64,000 nt of DNA from NCEH01 sp043195125 (GCF_043195125.1 NZ_JBAFWR010000006.1); one strand, 5' to 3'. Positions 8,420 to 17,618 are shown, counted from the stretch's first letter. Numbers and translations: made by a program. The notes: generated by a model not told the origin, from the sequence alone.

Positions 8420-9885
8420 ACGCGCAAACCCCCGCCCCGGTCGCCGCCGCAAAAGGCGTCTTCATCAACAATGCCTGGCGCCCCGCAGCGTCCGGCCGCA
8501 CCGTTCCGGTCTATGCCCCGGCCGACGGCAAGGTGTTCGCCGAGATCGCCGCCGGCACGGCGCCGGACGTGGACGCGGCGGTGAAGGCCGCGCGCGCGGC
8601 GGTGGAAGAGGGCGCCTGGGGCCGGCTTTCGGCCACCGAGCGCGGCCGCCTGCTGGTGAAGCTCGGCATCGCCATCGCCGATCACGCGGAGGAACTGGCG
8701 CTGCTGGAAGCGCGCGACACCGGCAAGCCCATGAAGCAGGCGCGGGCCGACATGGTGGCCGCCGCCCGCTATTTCGAATTCTACGGCGGCGCCGCCGACA
8801 AGCTGCACGGCGAGACGATTCCGTTCCTGAACGGCTATTTCGTCGCCACCGAGCGCGAGCGCTTCGGCGTGACGGGACACATCATTCCCTGGAACTATCC
8901 CGCCCAGATGTTCGGCCGCACCATCGGCCCGGCGCTGGCGGTGGGCAATGCCACGGTCATCAAGCCGGCCGAGGACGCCTGCCTGACCCCGCTGCGCATC
9001 GCCGAGCTTGCAGCCGGCGTGGGCTTCCCGGAAGGCGCCATCAATATCGTTCCCGGCCTCGGCGAGGAGGCGGGCGCGGCGCTCTCGGCCCATCGCGACA
9101 TCGACTTCATCGCCTTCACCGGCAGCCCGGAAGTGGGCGTGCTGATCCAGACCGCCGCCGCGCGCAACCACATCGGCTGCACGCTGGAGCTGGGCGGCAA
9201 GTCGCCCCACGTGCTGTTCGGCGATACCGACCTCGACGTGGCGATCCCGGTGATCGTGAACACGGTGGTGCAGAATGCCGGCCAGACCTGCTCGGCCGGC
9301 TCGCGCCTGCTGGTGGAGCGCAGCGCCTATGAGGAGGTGGTCGCCCGCGTCGCCGAGCGCTTCTCCAAGCTGCGCGCCGGCACCCCGGAGATGGACCTCG
9401 ACCTCGGCCCGGTGATCAACGCCAAGCAGAAAGAGCGCGTGGAAGGCTTCTTCGCCCGCGCCCAGGAAAAGGGCGTGCCAGTTCTGGCGCAGGGCGGCAT
9501 CGCCGAGGGCGTTCCGGAGGGCGGCTTCTACGTGACGCCGCGCATCTACGGCCCGGTGCCGCGCGCCAACGAGTTGGCCACGCAGGAAGTGTTCGGCCCG
9601 GTGCTGTCCATGCTGCCGTTCGACGACGAGGCGGATGCGGTGGCGCTCGCCAACGGCACCGATTTCGGCCTCATGGCCGGCGTGTGGTCGCGCGACGGCT
9701 CGCGCGCCATGCGGGTCGCCCGCAAGGTCAAGGCGGGGCAGGTCTATGTGAATGCCTATGGCGCCGGCGGCGGCATCGAGCTGCCGTTCGGCGGCATGAA
9801 GAAATCCGGCCACGGCCGCGAGAAGGGGTTCGAGGCCCTGTACGAGTTCTCGACCCTCAAGACCATGATCATCAAGCACGATTGA
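8416..9885 (+). CDS. NAD(P)+-dependent aldehyde dehydrogenase
   Basis: A 489-residue soluble enzyme of the ALDH superfamily that oxidises an aldehyde to its acid. The catalytic cysteine is in GQTCSAGSR (C292) and the general base glutamate in LELGGKSP (E258). The oxyanion asparagine segment is IIPWNYP, and the cofactor loop FTGSPEVG is present. Length and motifs match the betaine/hydroxymuconic-type ALDHs. Its start overlaps the last transporter gene by 4 bp and an SDR follows 11 bp later. Alcohol or hydroxy-acid to aldehyde to acid oxidation of the imported compound is therefore a reasonable inference. The specific aldehyde is unknown. Confidence 0.9.
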   Translation: MNAQTPAPVAAAKGVFINNAWRPAASGRTVPVYAPADGKVFAEIAAGTAPDVDAAVKAARAAVEEGAWGRLSATERGRLLVKLGIAIADHAEELALLEARDTGKPMKQARADMVAAARYFEFYGGAADKLHGETIPFLNGYFVATERERFGVTGHIIPWNYPAQMFGRTIGPALAVGNATVIKPAEDACLTPLRIAELAAGVGFPEGAINIVPGLGEEAGAALSAHRDIDFIAFTGSPEVGVLIQTAAARNHIGCTLELGGKSPHVLFGDTDLDVAIPVIVNTVVQNAGQTCSAGSRLLVERSAYEEVVARVAERFSKLRAGTPEMDLDLGPVINAKQKERVEGFFARAQEKGVPVLAQGGIAEGVPEGGFYVTPRIYGPVPRANELATQEVFGPVLSMLPFDDEADAVALANGTDFGLMAGVWSRDGSRAMRVARKVKAGQVYVNAYGAGGGIELPFGGMKKSGHGREKGFEALYEFSTLKTMIIKHD

Positions 9886-9896
9886 GGAAACGGCAC

Positions 9897-10646
9897 ATGC
9901 GGCTGCAAGGTAAATCCGCCCTCGTCACGGGGGCGGCCTCCGGCTTCGGCGCGGAGATCGCCCGCCTGTTCGCCCGCGAGGGCGCGAAGGTCACCATCCT
10001 GGACCTGAACGGGGACGGCGCGGCGAAGGTCGCCCAGGAGATCGGCGCCGCCGCCACTGCGGTGCAGGGCGACGTCACGAAGAAGGCTGATATCGAGGCC
10101 GGCGTGAAAGCCGCCATCGCCCACGGCGGCAAGCTCGACATCGTCATCAACAATGCCGGCTGGACCCATCGCAACAAGCCCCTGCTCGAAGTGAGTGAGG
10201 AGGAGTTCGACCGCGTCTATGCGATCAATGTGAAGTCGATCTTCCACATGATCAATGCGGTGGTGCCGGGCATGGCGGCCGCCGGCGGCGGCGTGGTGGT
10301 GAACATCGGCTCCACCGCCGGCATCCGCCCGCGTCCCGGCCTCACCTGGTACAACGGCTCGAAGGGCGCGGTGAACCTGCTCACCCGCTCGCTGGCGGTG
10401 GAACTCGCCCCGCAGAAGGTGCGCGTGAACTGCGTGGCCCCGGTGATGGGCGCGACCGCGCTGCTGGAGAGCTTCATGGGCATGCCGGACACGCCGGAGA
10501 ACCGCGCCCGCTTCATCTCCACCATTCCGCTCGGCCGGCTCTCCGAGCCGAAGGACATCGCCAACGCCTGCCTCTATCTGGCGTCGGACGAAGCCGAGTT
10601 CATCACCGGCGTGATCCTGGAAGTGGATGGCGGGCGCACCATCTGA
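9897..10646 (+). CDS. SDR-family NAD(P)-dependent oxidoreductase
   Basis: A 249-residue classical short-chain dehydrogenase. The nucleotide-binding motif is GAASGFGAEIA (about residues 12-22), NNAG sits near 84-87, and the catalytic Y-x3-K is Y152/K156 with the preceding serine in NIGSTAG. The C-terminus ITGVILEVDGG is the usual SDR ending. The ATG at 9897 is chosen because the Rossmann motif begins at once after it. It follows the aldehyde dehydrogenase by 11 bp and is likely co-transcribed. It would interconvert an alcohol and a carbonyl. The substrate is unknown. Confidence 0.88.
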   Translation: MRLQGKSALVTGAASGFGAEIARLFAREGAKVTILDLNGDGAAKVAQEIGAAATAVQGDVTKKADIEAGVKAAIAHGGKLDIVINNAGWTHRNKPLLEVSEEEFDRVYAINVKSIFHMINAVVPGMAAAGGGVVVNIGSTAGIRPRPGLTWYNGSKGAVNLLTRSLAVELAPQKVRVNCVAPVMGATALLESFMGMPDTPENRARFISTIPLGRLSEPKDIANACLYLASDEAEFITGVILEVDGGRTI

Positions 10647-10651
10647 TCTAA

Positions 10652-10683
10652 ATCGCGGGCGCGGCTTGCGCCGTGTCCGCGAT
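10652..10683 (+). other. Imperfect hairpin between SDR and fumarase-type gene
   Basis: ATCGCGG (10652-10658) pairs with CCGCGAT (10677-10683), with an inner CGGC/GCCG stem around a TTGC loop. No U-tract follows. It may be an intercistronic processing hairpin or a weak terminator. The downstream gene has the same orientation. Confidence 0.35.
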
Positions 10684-10706
10684 CCCGCGGCCGGAAAGGT
10701 GATGCC

Positions 10707-12224
10707 ATGAGAGCGAGCGTCGTCATCGCCGAGGAGGATGTGGTCGCGAGCGTCGCCGACGCTTTGCAATACATCTCCTATTTTCATCCCGCCGATTACA
10801 TCGTCCATCTCGCGCAGGCCCATGCGCGCGAGGAATCCCCCGCGGCGAAGGACGCCATCGCGCAGATCCTGGTGAATTCGCGCATGGCCGCGCTCGGCCA
10901 TCGCCCCATCTGCCAGGATACCGGGCTGGTGGTGGCGTTCGTGAAGGTGGGCATGGACGTGCGCTTCAATACCGAGCGTTCGCTGGCCGACCTCATCAAC
11001 GAAGGCGTGCGCCGCGCCTATCTGGACGCGGACAATCCGCTGCGCGCCTCCATGGTGGAGGACCCGCTGTTCGCCCGCCGCAACACCCGCGACAACGCGC
11101 CCGCCGTGGTGCATGTGGAACTGGTGCCCGGCGGCACGGTGGAGATTTCGCTGGCGGCGAAGGGCGGCGGCTCGGAGAACAAGGCGCGCTTCGCCACACT
11201 CAATCCCTCCGCCTCGGTGGTGGACTGGGTGCTGAAGACGGTGCCGGAGCTGGGCGCCGGCTGGTGCCCGCCCGGCATGCTCGGCATCGGCATCGGCGGC
11301 AGCGCGGAAAAGGCCATGCTGCTGGCCAAGGAATCCCTGCTCGAACCCATCGACATGACGCAGCTCCTCGCGCGCGGACCGGCGAGCCGGGAAGAGGAGT
11401 TGCGCATCGAGCTGTACCAAAAGGTGAATGCGCTCGGCATCGGCGCCCAGGGGCTCGGCGGGCTGACCACCGTGGTGGATGTGAAGATCGCCACCTTCCC
11501 CACCCATGCGGCCTCCAAGCCCGTGGCGCTGATCCCCCAATGCGCCGCCAACCGCCATGCCACCATCGTGCTCGACGGCTCCGGCCCGGTGAAGCTCGAC
11601 CCGCCGGACCTGTCCGCCTGGCCGCAGATCGTGCTGGACCAGACGAGCGCCGCCGCGCGGCGGGTGGATCTCGATACGCTCACCCGCGCGGAGGTCGCCT
11701 CCTGGCGCATCGGCGAGAAGCTTCTGCTGAACGGGCGCATGCTCACCGGGCGCGACGCCGCCCACGCGCGCCTGTCGCAGATGCTGCGCGCCGGCGAACC
11801 CTTGCCGGTGAGCCTGAAGGACCGGGTGATCTATTATGTCGGCCCGGTGGACGCGGTGCGCGAGGAGGCGGTCGGCCCGGCCGGCCCCACCACTTCCACC
11901 CGCATGGACGGCTTCACCGAGGAGATCCTCGCCGGCACCGGGCTCATCGCCATGATCGGCAAGGCCGAGCGCGGGCCGGTCGCGATCGAGGCCATCGCCC
12001 GACACAAGGCGGCCTATCTGATCGCCATCGGCGGGGCGGCTTATCTGGTGTCCAAGGCGATCAAGAGCGCGCGGGTGCTTGCGTTCGCCGACCTCGGCAT
12101 GGAGGCGATCCACGAATTCGTGGTGGAGGACATGCCGGTGACGGTGGCGGTGGATAGCGCCGGGCAATCGGTGCATGCGCTGGGGCCGGCGCTGTGGCGG
12201 TCCCGGATCGCGGAACTGGCATAA
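10707..12224 (+). CDS. Class I (4Fe-4S) fumarate hydratase family, possibly mesaconase
   Basis: A 505-residue hydro-lyase in which the alpha domain (about 10-290) and beta domain (about 310-500) are fused, as in FumA/FumB. Three cysteines placed to ligate the iron-sulfur cluster are visible: C69 (PICQDTG), C187 (GWCPPGM) and C279 (PQCAANRHATI). The beta domain has YYVGPVDA and GPTTSTRMD. Class I fumarases hydrate fumarate. Some also hydrate mesaconate to (S)-citramalate. The location inside an operon with a CoA-transferase, a MaoC-like hydratase and a CitE-like lyase makes mesaconase activity a good alternative. The sequence alone does not decide between them. Confidence 0.88.
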   Translation: MRASVVIAEEDVVASVADALQYISYFHPADYIVHLAQAHAREESPAAKDAIAQILVNSRMAALGHRPICQDTGLVVAFVKVGMDVRFNTERSLADLINEGVRRAYLDADNPLRASMVEDPLFARRNTRDNAPAVVHVELVPGGTVEISLAAKGGGSENKARFATLNPSASVVDWVLKTVPELGAGWCPPGMLGIGIGGSAEKAMLLAKESLLEPIDMTQLLARGPASREEELRIELYQKVNALGIGAQGLGGLTTVVDVKIATFPTHAASKPVALIPQCAANRHATIVLDGSGPVKLDPPDLSAWPQIVLDQTSAAARRVDLDTLTRAEVASWRIGEKLLLNGRMLTGRDAAHARLSQMLRAGEPLPVSLKDRVIYYVGPVDAVREEAVGPAGPTTSTRMDGFTEEILAGTGLIAMIGKAERGPVAIEAIARHKAAYLIAIGGAAYLVSKAIKSARVLAFADLGMEAIHEFVVEDMPVTVAVDSAGQSVHALGPALWRSRIAELA

Positions 12225-12316
12225 CTTTTACCCTCACGGGGCAATCACTTTTATCACTTTCCAAGATGGCCTCATCCCTTGCTAGGGAGGAGGACGGTTT
12301 GCTTTGGAGTTGGTTC

Positions 12317-13480
12317 ATGCAGGGTCAGGACGAGGAAACATTCGCCGATATTCGCGATGCGGTGCGCAAGCTCTGCGCAGGCTTTCCCGGCGAATATTGG
12401 CGCCGTCTCGACCGCGAGGCGGCGTATCCGTCCGAGTTCGTGACTGCGCTGACCCAGTCGGGCTTCCTGTCCGCCCTGATACCGGAAGCCTATGGCGGGG
12501 CCGGCCTGCCCCTGTCCGCCGCAGCCGCCATCTTGGAGGAAGTGCAGCGGGCAGGGTGCAACGGTGGCGCCTGCCACGCCCAGATGTACATCATGGGCGC
12601 GCTGCTGCGGCACGGCAATGAAGCGCAGAAGCAGGCCTATCTGCCGAAGATCGCATCGGGTGAACTGCGCCTCCAGGCGTTCGGCGTCACCGAGCCGACC
12701 TCGGGCACGGATACCTCCTCCATCAAGACCTTCGCGGAGAAGCGCGGCGACCATTATGTGGTCAACGGGCAGAAGGTGTGGACCTCGCGGGCGGAATATT
12801 CCGATTTGATGCTGCTGCTCGCCCGCACCACGCCGAAGGATCAGGTGAAGAAACGCACCGACGGCCTCTCGGTGTTCATCCTTGACATGCGCGAAGCGCG
12901 CAACGCCGGCCTCACCATCCGTCCGATCCGGGCAATGATGAACCATTCCACCACCGAAGTGTTCTTCGACAATGTGCGCATTCCCGCCGAAAACCTCATC
13001 GGCGAGGAGGGCAAGGGCTTCCGCTACATCCTGTCGGGCATGAATGCCGAGCGCATCCTCATCGCCTCGGAATGCGTGGGCGATGCCAAATGGTTCATCG
13101 AGAAGGCCACCGCCTATGCCAAGGAGCGCGTGGTGTTCGGCCGGCCCATCGGCCAGAACCAGGGCATCCAGTTTCCCATCGCCAAGGCCTATGCCCAGAT
13201 GCGCGCGGCGGAATTGATGGTGCACAAGGCGGCCGAGCGCTTCGAGGCCGGCCTTGACTGCGGCGAGCAGGCCAATATGGCCAAGATGCTGGCCGCGGAT
13301 GCCTCCTGGGCGGCGGCGGAAGCCTGCGTGCAGACCCATGGCGGCTTCGGCTTCGCCGAGGAATACGATGTGGAGCGCAAGTTCCGCGAGACGCGCCTGT
13401 ATCAGGTGGCGCCCATCTCCACCAATCTCATCCTGAGCTATATCGCCGAGCATGTGCTCGGCATGCCGCGCTCCTATTGA
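12317..13480 (+). CDS. Acyl-CoA dehydrogenase
   Basis: A 387-residue FAD enzyme of the acyl-CoA dehydrogenase fold: N-terminal helical domain, middle beta domain (FGVTEPTSGTD, then VVNGQKVWTS) and C-terminal helices with THGGFGFAEEYDVERKFRE, where family members carry substrate-binding and catalytic acidic residues. The ATG at 12317 is chosen because GGAG lies 7 bases upstream. An in-frame ATG at 12194 overlaps the previous gene and adds non-family sequence. It is 92 bp after the fumarase-type gene and 7 bp before the hydratase. An acyl-CoA dehydrogenase of unsettled role also accompanies the itaconate genes of P. aeruginosa. Confidence 0.88.
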   Translation: MQGQDEETFADIRDAVRKLCAGFPGEYWRRLDREAAYPSEFVTALTQSGFLSALIPEAYGGAGLPLSAAAAILEEVQRAGCNGGACHAQMYIMGALLRHGNEAQKQAYLPKIASGELRLQAFGVTEPTSGTDTSSIKTFAEKRGDHYVVNGQKVWTSRAEYSDLMLLLARTTPKDQVKKRTDGLSVFILDMREARNAGLTIRPIRAMMNHSTTEVFFDNVRIPAENLIGEEGKGFRYILSGMNAERILIASECVGDAKWFIEKATAYAKERVVFGRPIGQNQGIQFPIAKAYAQMRAAELMVHKAAERFEAGLDCGEQANMAKMLAADASWAAAEACVQTHGGFGFAEEYDVERKFRETRLYQVAPISTNLILSYIAEHVLGMPRSY

Positions 13481-13487
13481 GGTCGAA

Positions 13488-14330
13488 ATGAGCGAACCCC
13501 TGGACGTTGCCACCCTGCGCGGCTGGATCGGCCGCACCCACGAGGTGCGCGACCTCGTCACCGCCCGCGCGGTGCGCGAGATGCGCGCGACGCTGAACCG
13601 CGACCCCGGCGACCCGGTGCCCGGTGAGGAGGCGACGCTCACCGCCCATTGGTGCCTCTCGCCCATCACGGTGGAGATGGATCGCTTGGGGCCGGACGGG
13701 CATCCCGCGCGCGGCGGGTTCCTGCCGCCCGTGCCGCTGCCGCGCCGCATGTGGGCGGGCGGCCAGCTCGATTTTCACGATGCGCTGCGTGTGGGCGACG
13801 AGGCGCGGCGCCTCTCGCGCATCGAGGATGTGGTGGTGAAGGAGGGGCGCACGGGCACTTTGTGCTTCGTCACCGTCGCGCACAACATCTATACGCCGCG
13901 CGGCCTTGCCATCGCCGAGCGGCAGGACATCGTCTTTCGCGGCGTCGATGCGCCGGCGGGCGGGGCGGGCAAGAGCGAGCCGCCTCCGGTCGCCACCTGG
14001 CAGGAAGAGGTGGACACCTCCCCGGTGCTGCTGTTTCGCTATTCCGCCGTCACCTTCAACGGCCACCGCATCCATTACGACCGCACCTATTGCCAGCAGG
14101 AAGAAGGCTATCCCGGCCTGGTCGTGCACGGCCCGTTGCAGGCGACCTTGCTGGTGGAATTCGCCGCGCGCCTGCTGGGGCGGCCGCTGCAGCGCTTCGC
14201 GTTCCGCAGCGTGCGGCCGATCTTCGATGGCCCGCCCATGCGCCTCAATGCCGCCGCGCACGCCGAGGGGCTGGAGCTGTGGACCTCCGGCCCGGATGGC
14301 CGGCTCTGCATGAGCGCGCAGGCGGCATGA
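13488..14330 (+). CDS. MaoC/HTD2-like double hot-dog hydratase (candidate itaconyl-/mesaconyl-CoA hydratase)
   Basis: A 280-residue protein with an N-terminal FAS1-like dehydratase domain (about 1-140) and a C-terminal hot-dog domain with VTFNGHRIHYD (N191, H193) followed by YPGLVVHGPLQATLLVEFA. In classic R-hydratases the first catalytic residue is Asp. Here the position is Asn, as in the HTD2/mesaconyl-C4-CoA hydratase subgroup. The ATG at 13488 follows the acyl-CoA dehydrogenase by 7 bp. Its role would be to add water to an enoyl-CoA such as itaconyl- or mesaconyl-CoA, giving citramalyl-CoA for the lyase at the window start. Family is well supported, substrate inferred. Confidence 0.82.
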   Translation: MSEPLDVATLRGWIGRTHEVRDLVTARAVREMRATLNRDPGDPVPGEEATLTAHWCLSPITVEMDRLGPDGHPARGGFLPPVPLPRRMWAGGQLDFHDALRVGDEARRLSRIEDVVVKEGRTGTLCFVTVAHNIYTPRGLAIAERQDIVFRGVDAPAGGAGKSEPPPVATWQEEVDTSPVLLFRYSAVTFNGHRIHYDRTYCQQEEGYPGLVVHGPLQATLLVEFAARLLGRPLQRFAFRSVRPIFDGPPMRLNAAAHAEGLELWTSGPDGRLCMSAQAA

Positions 14331-14357
14331 ACCGGCGGCGGGAAACCCGCCGCGGTT
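14330..14357 (+). terminator. Strong GC hairpin after the hydratase gene, no U-tract
   Basis: Immediately after the stop, GCGGCGGG (14335-14342) pairs with CCCGCCGC (14346-14353) around an AAA loop, with AACC/GGTT extending the stem past one bulged G. It separates the island from the convergent GGDEF gene. The missing U-run makes factor-independent termination uncertain. Confidence 0.45.
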
Positions 14358-14420
14358 ATCGCGCGGTGCGCGCCGTGCTGACCGCGCGCGGCGCGCCCCG
14401 GGCCGGCGCGCCGGATCGGC

Positions 14421-15890
14421 TCACATGATTTCGACGCGGTTCTTGCCGTTGCGCTTGGCTTCATAAAGCGCCGCGTCCGCCTGGGCGATGAGGCGGTCGA
14501 TCGGCTGCCCTTTTTCCGAGGGATTGTAGACGTGCACACCGGCGCTCACTGTGACGCGCTCGGGAAGGGCGGTGCTGGTGGCGATGGACTCGCGCACGCG
14601 CTCGGCCACCTTCTTGGCTTCGGCCTGGGGCGTTCGGGGCAGAAGCAGCAGGAATTCCTCGCCGCCGAAGCGGCAGACCGCATCGTCCGCCCGCGAGGCG
14701 GCGCGCATGCACTGGGCCACTTCCTTGAGGGCGACATCGCCGGCCAGATGGCCGTAGCGGTCGTTAAAGGGCTTGAAGTCGTCCACGTCGACCATGATGA
14801 AGGCGAGCGGCGTGCCCTGGGCGTTGGCGCGGGCCATTTCCTGGTCGAGCCGCTGGCGCAGCGCGCGGCGGTTCAGCGTGCCGGTCAGCGGGTCCAGCGA
14901 AGCGAGCTGAGTAAGTTTCTGATTGGCCTCTTCCAGTTGCTTGCGCTTGTGGTCGAGTTCCTGGATCAGGGCGCGTTCTTCGCTGACGTCGTGGATCTGC
15001 GAAATGAAGCAGCGGGGCGTGCCGTCCTCGTTGCGCACCAGGGCGACGTTCAGCTGGGCCCAGATGATGCTTCCATCCGGCCGCACATAGCGCTTGTCCA
15101 TCTCGTATTCGGAGATGATGCCGGCCTTGATCTCGGCGAGGTGCTCCAGATCGAGGCTCAAGTCTTCCGGATACGTCAGAGACTGGAAGTCGCGCGCCTG
15201 AAGTTCTTCTTCCGAATATCCGAACAGGCGGCATGCGGCGGGGTTGGCGCGCAGGAACTTGCCGTCGAGATCCACCAGAGTGATGCCGATGGGCGCGTTC
15301 GCGAACGCGGTCTGGAAGAAATTGATGGCGGCGGTGCGCTCCTTGTCCGCTTCCCGGCGCTCGGCTTCCAGCCGGTCGCGTTCGATGGCGCGGCCCAGCG
15401 TTTCCGCCAGCAATTCCAACAGCGCCATGGATTCGGGGGCGAAGGGGTACTCACGCGGTTTGGGGTCCAGCAGGCTGAAGGAGCCGAAGATCGTGTCGCC
15501 GATGCGGATCGGCGCGCCCATGTAGGATTCCAGCCCGGTGTCCGCGTAGATCGGATGGGCGCGCAGAACAGGGTCCTGCGCCACATGGGGGCAGGAAATG
15601 GCGCGGCCGGTGCGGATCGCCTCCACCGAGAAGGTGGCGCTCTCGGGGATCGACTGCCCTTCGCTGATCGTCAGCGGCTGGGTGAACTGCATCCGCAAAG
15701 GCGTGAACATGCCGTCTTTCACCGCAGCGATGATCGCGACATCCATGCCGAAGATCGCGCGCGCCGATGTCAAGTAATGGTCATAAATTTCGGTGATCGT
15801 GCAATTGGAGAGGCTAAGAAGTTGCCTCAGGGCGCGTAAAGCCTCTGCCCGATCTCCACCCATGACCTCTCTAGACGGCGCCTCTTTCAA
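14421..15890 (-). CDS. GAF-PAS-GGDEF diguanylate cyclase
   Basis: A 489-residue cytoplasmic protein predicted to make cyclic di-GMP. An N-terminal GAF domain (about 20-165) is followed by a PAS/PAC domain (about 195-315, with NAPIGITLVDLDGKFLRANPA split across it), a short coiled coil and a GGDEF domain with active-site GGEEF (409-413). The inhibitory I-site RxxD (RADD) lies five residues upstream, so product inhibition is expected. There are no membrane segments. The start is the TTG at 15888-15890, because GGAGG lies 5 bases upstream. An ATG at 15861-15863 has a poorly spaced ribosome site. No EAL domain is present. Confidence 0.9.
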   Translation of the reverse strand: MKEAPSREVMGGDRAEALRALRQLLSLSNCTITEIYDHYLTSARAIFGMDVAIIAAVKDGMFTPLRMQFTQPLTISEGQSIPESATFSVEAIRTGRAISCPHVAQDPVLRAHPIYADTGLESYMGAPIRIGDTIFGSFSLLDPKPREYPFAPESMALLELLAETLGRAIERDRLEAERREADKERTAAINFFQTAFANAPIGITLVDLDGKFLRANPAACRLFGYSEEELQARDFQSLTYPEDLSLDLEHLAEIKAGIISEYEMDKRYVRPDGSIIWAQLNVALVRNEDGTPRCFISQIHDVSEERALIQELDHKRKQLEEANQKLTQLASLDPLTGTLNRRALRQRLDQEMARANAQGTPLAFIMVDVDDFKPFNDRYGHLAGDVALKEVAQCMRAASRADDAVCRFGGEEFLLLLPRTPQAEAKKVAERVRESIATSTALPERVTVSAGVHVYNPSEKGQPIDRLIAQADAALYEAKRNGKNRVEIM

Positions 15891-15908
15891 TTTATCCTCC
15901 GGAGAAAT

Positions 15909-15957
15909 GGCGCATTATACAAGATTCGCGATGAAATAATCGCTATAATACTTGCAT
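15909..15957. promoter_or_regulatory. AT-rich divergent promoter region, tentative
   Basis: The 268-bp spacer between the cyclase and pncB has an AT-rich core unlike its surroundings. TATAAT occurs on the plus strand at 15944-15949 and on the minus strand at 15914-15919. Neither has a convincing -35 hexamer at 16-18 bp, so these are candidates only. Confidence 0.3.
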
Positions 15958-16158
15958 TACTTAAGACGCAACCATTGATTGCGATCTCGCCCTTCGGTTT
16001 CTCTGTTAACATAAATTCAACGGAGCGGACAGACACGTTTCAATCCAGCATATGATGATTGCAGCCGTTATTGTCGGTTGTGGGGCTCGGTATAAGGCAA
16101 AGTGGATGTACACCCGCGGCGCGGTGGTATAGCAGTCATCCGCCGCATCGGGATTGCC

Positions 16159-17451
16159 ATGACCGACATAGCCTCGCGCGTTTATAATCATACCTGGAAG
16201 ATCGATCCGATCGTCCGCTCGGTGCTGGATACCGATTTCTATAAGCTGCTGATGGGGCAGACTATTTTTCGGCGCCATCCGGACGTGAAAGTCACCTTCG
16301 GCATCCACAACCGCACCAGCCGGGTGCGGCTCGCCGATATCATCGACATCGGCGCCTTGCGCGAGCAGCTGGATCATGTGCGCTCGCTCTCGCTCACGCG
16401 CGGGGAGTCCACCTGGCTGCGCGGCAATATGTTCTACGGCAAGCGGCAGATGTTCTCGCCCGATTATGTGGCGTGGCTGGAGGGTTTCCGCTTTCCCGCC
16501 TACCACCTGGAAAAGTGGGACGGGCAATATGAGCTGGTGTTCGAGGGGCCGTGGGTCGAGACCACCATGTGGGAGATTCCGGCGCTCGCCATCATCAACG
16601 AGCTGCGCTCGCGCGCCGTATTGAAGGGGCTCGGCAAGTTCGAGCTGCAGATCCTCTATGCCCGCGCCATGACGCGGGTGTGGGAGAAGATCGAGGCCAT
16701 CAAGGCGCTCGGCCCCGTCAATGTCGCGGATTTCGGCACCCGCCGGCGGCACGGCTATCTGTGGCAGGATTGGTGCGTGCAGGCGCTCATGGAGGGGCTG
16801 GGCGAGACCTTCCTCGGCACCTCCAATTGCCTGATCGCCATGCGACGCGAGGTGGAGGCGACCGGCACCAACGCGCACGAACTGCCGATGGTCTATTCCG
16901 CCCTCGCCCGGAGCGACGCCGAGCTGCTGCGCGCGCCCTATCAGGTGCTGGCGGACTGGCAGGAGGATTACGAAGGCAATCTGCGCATAATGCTGCCGGA
17001 TACCTACGGCACCACGGGATTCCTGGCCCACGCGCCGGACTGGCTCACAGCCTGGACCGGCATTCGCATCGACAGCAAGGACCCCATCGAGGGCGGCGAG
17101 GAGGTGATCGCCTGGTGGAAGGCGCGCGGCCAGGACCCGCGCGAGAAGCTGGCGATTTTCTCGGATGGCCTGGATGTGGACGAGGTGGCGCGCATCCATG
17201 CCCGCTTCACGGGCCGCATGCGCCTCGGCTTTGGCTGGGGCACGCTGCTGACCAACGATTTCCGCGGCCTCGCCCCCCATGGCGCGCTGGATCCCATCTC
17301 CATCGTCTGCAAGGTCATCTCTGCCAACGGGCATGCAGCGGTCAAGCTTTCGGATAATCCCACCAAGGCCATGGGGCCACCCGCCGAGATCGAGCGATAT
17401 CGCCGTTTGTTCGGGGTCGAACACCAGATCGCGCGGCCCGCGACTGTGTGA
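16159..17451 (+). CDS. pncB: Nicotinate phosphoribosyltransferase
   Basis: A 430-residue cytosolic enzyme of NAD salvage: nicotinate + PRPP (+ ATP) gives nicotinate mononucleotide. The N-terminal SVLDTDFYKLLMGQ, the FGTRRRHG segment, GTSNCLIAMRREVEATGTNAHELPM (histidine region, split), LPDTYGTTGFL and the C-terminal FGWGTLLTND block are diagnostic of PncB. The ATG at 16159 gives the usual N-terminus. An upstream in-frame ATG at 16102 would add 19 residues with no family match. It is a single gene with its own upstream region, divergent from the diguanylate cyclase. Confidence 0.93.
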   Translation: MTDIASRVYNHTWKIDPIVRSVLDTDFYKLLMGQTIFRRHPDVKVTFGIHNRTSRVRLADIIDIGALREQLDHVRSLSLTRGESTWLRGNMFYGKRQMFSPDYVAWLEGFRFPAYHLEKWDGQYELVFEGPWVETTMWEIPALAIINELRSRAVLKGLGKFELQILYARAMTRVWEKIEAIKALGPVNVADFGTRRRHGYLWQDWCVQALMEGLGETFLGTSNCLIAMRREVEATGTNAHELPMVYSALARSDAELLRAPYQVLADWQEDYEGNLRIMLPDTYGTTGFLAHAPDWLTAWTGIRIDSKDPIEGGEEVIAWWKARGQDPREKLAIFSDGLDVDEVARIHARFTGRMRLGFGWGTLLTNDFRGLAPHGALDPISIVCKVISANGHAAVKLSDNPTKAMGPPAEIERYRRLFGVEHQIARPATV

Positions 17452-17618
17452 GGTGCGTCGAAGATTTCGGCAGCGCTCGCGTTTGCCTTGCAGAGGGCAT
17501 GCAAGAACTTGAGGCAATTGCATTTCATTTAGGCAAAGCCACTGCTGTTTCTCGGAACCTCTTCGCCGCAGCGCGGTTTTTCTGAGAGGGGAAGAAAATT
17601 CCAATGCAGGAGGAATGC

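Noticed and set aside
9756..12176. An 806-residue minus-strand frame across SDR and fumarase genes
   Set aside because: Antisense shadow with His/Arg-rich low-information translation. The plus-strand genes have all catalytic residues.
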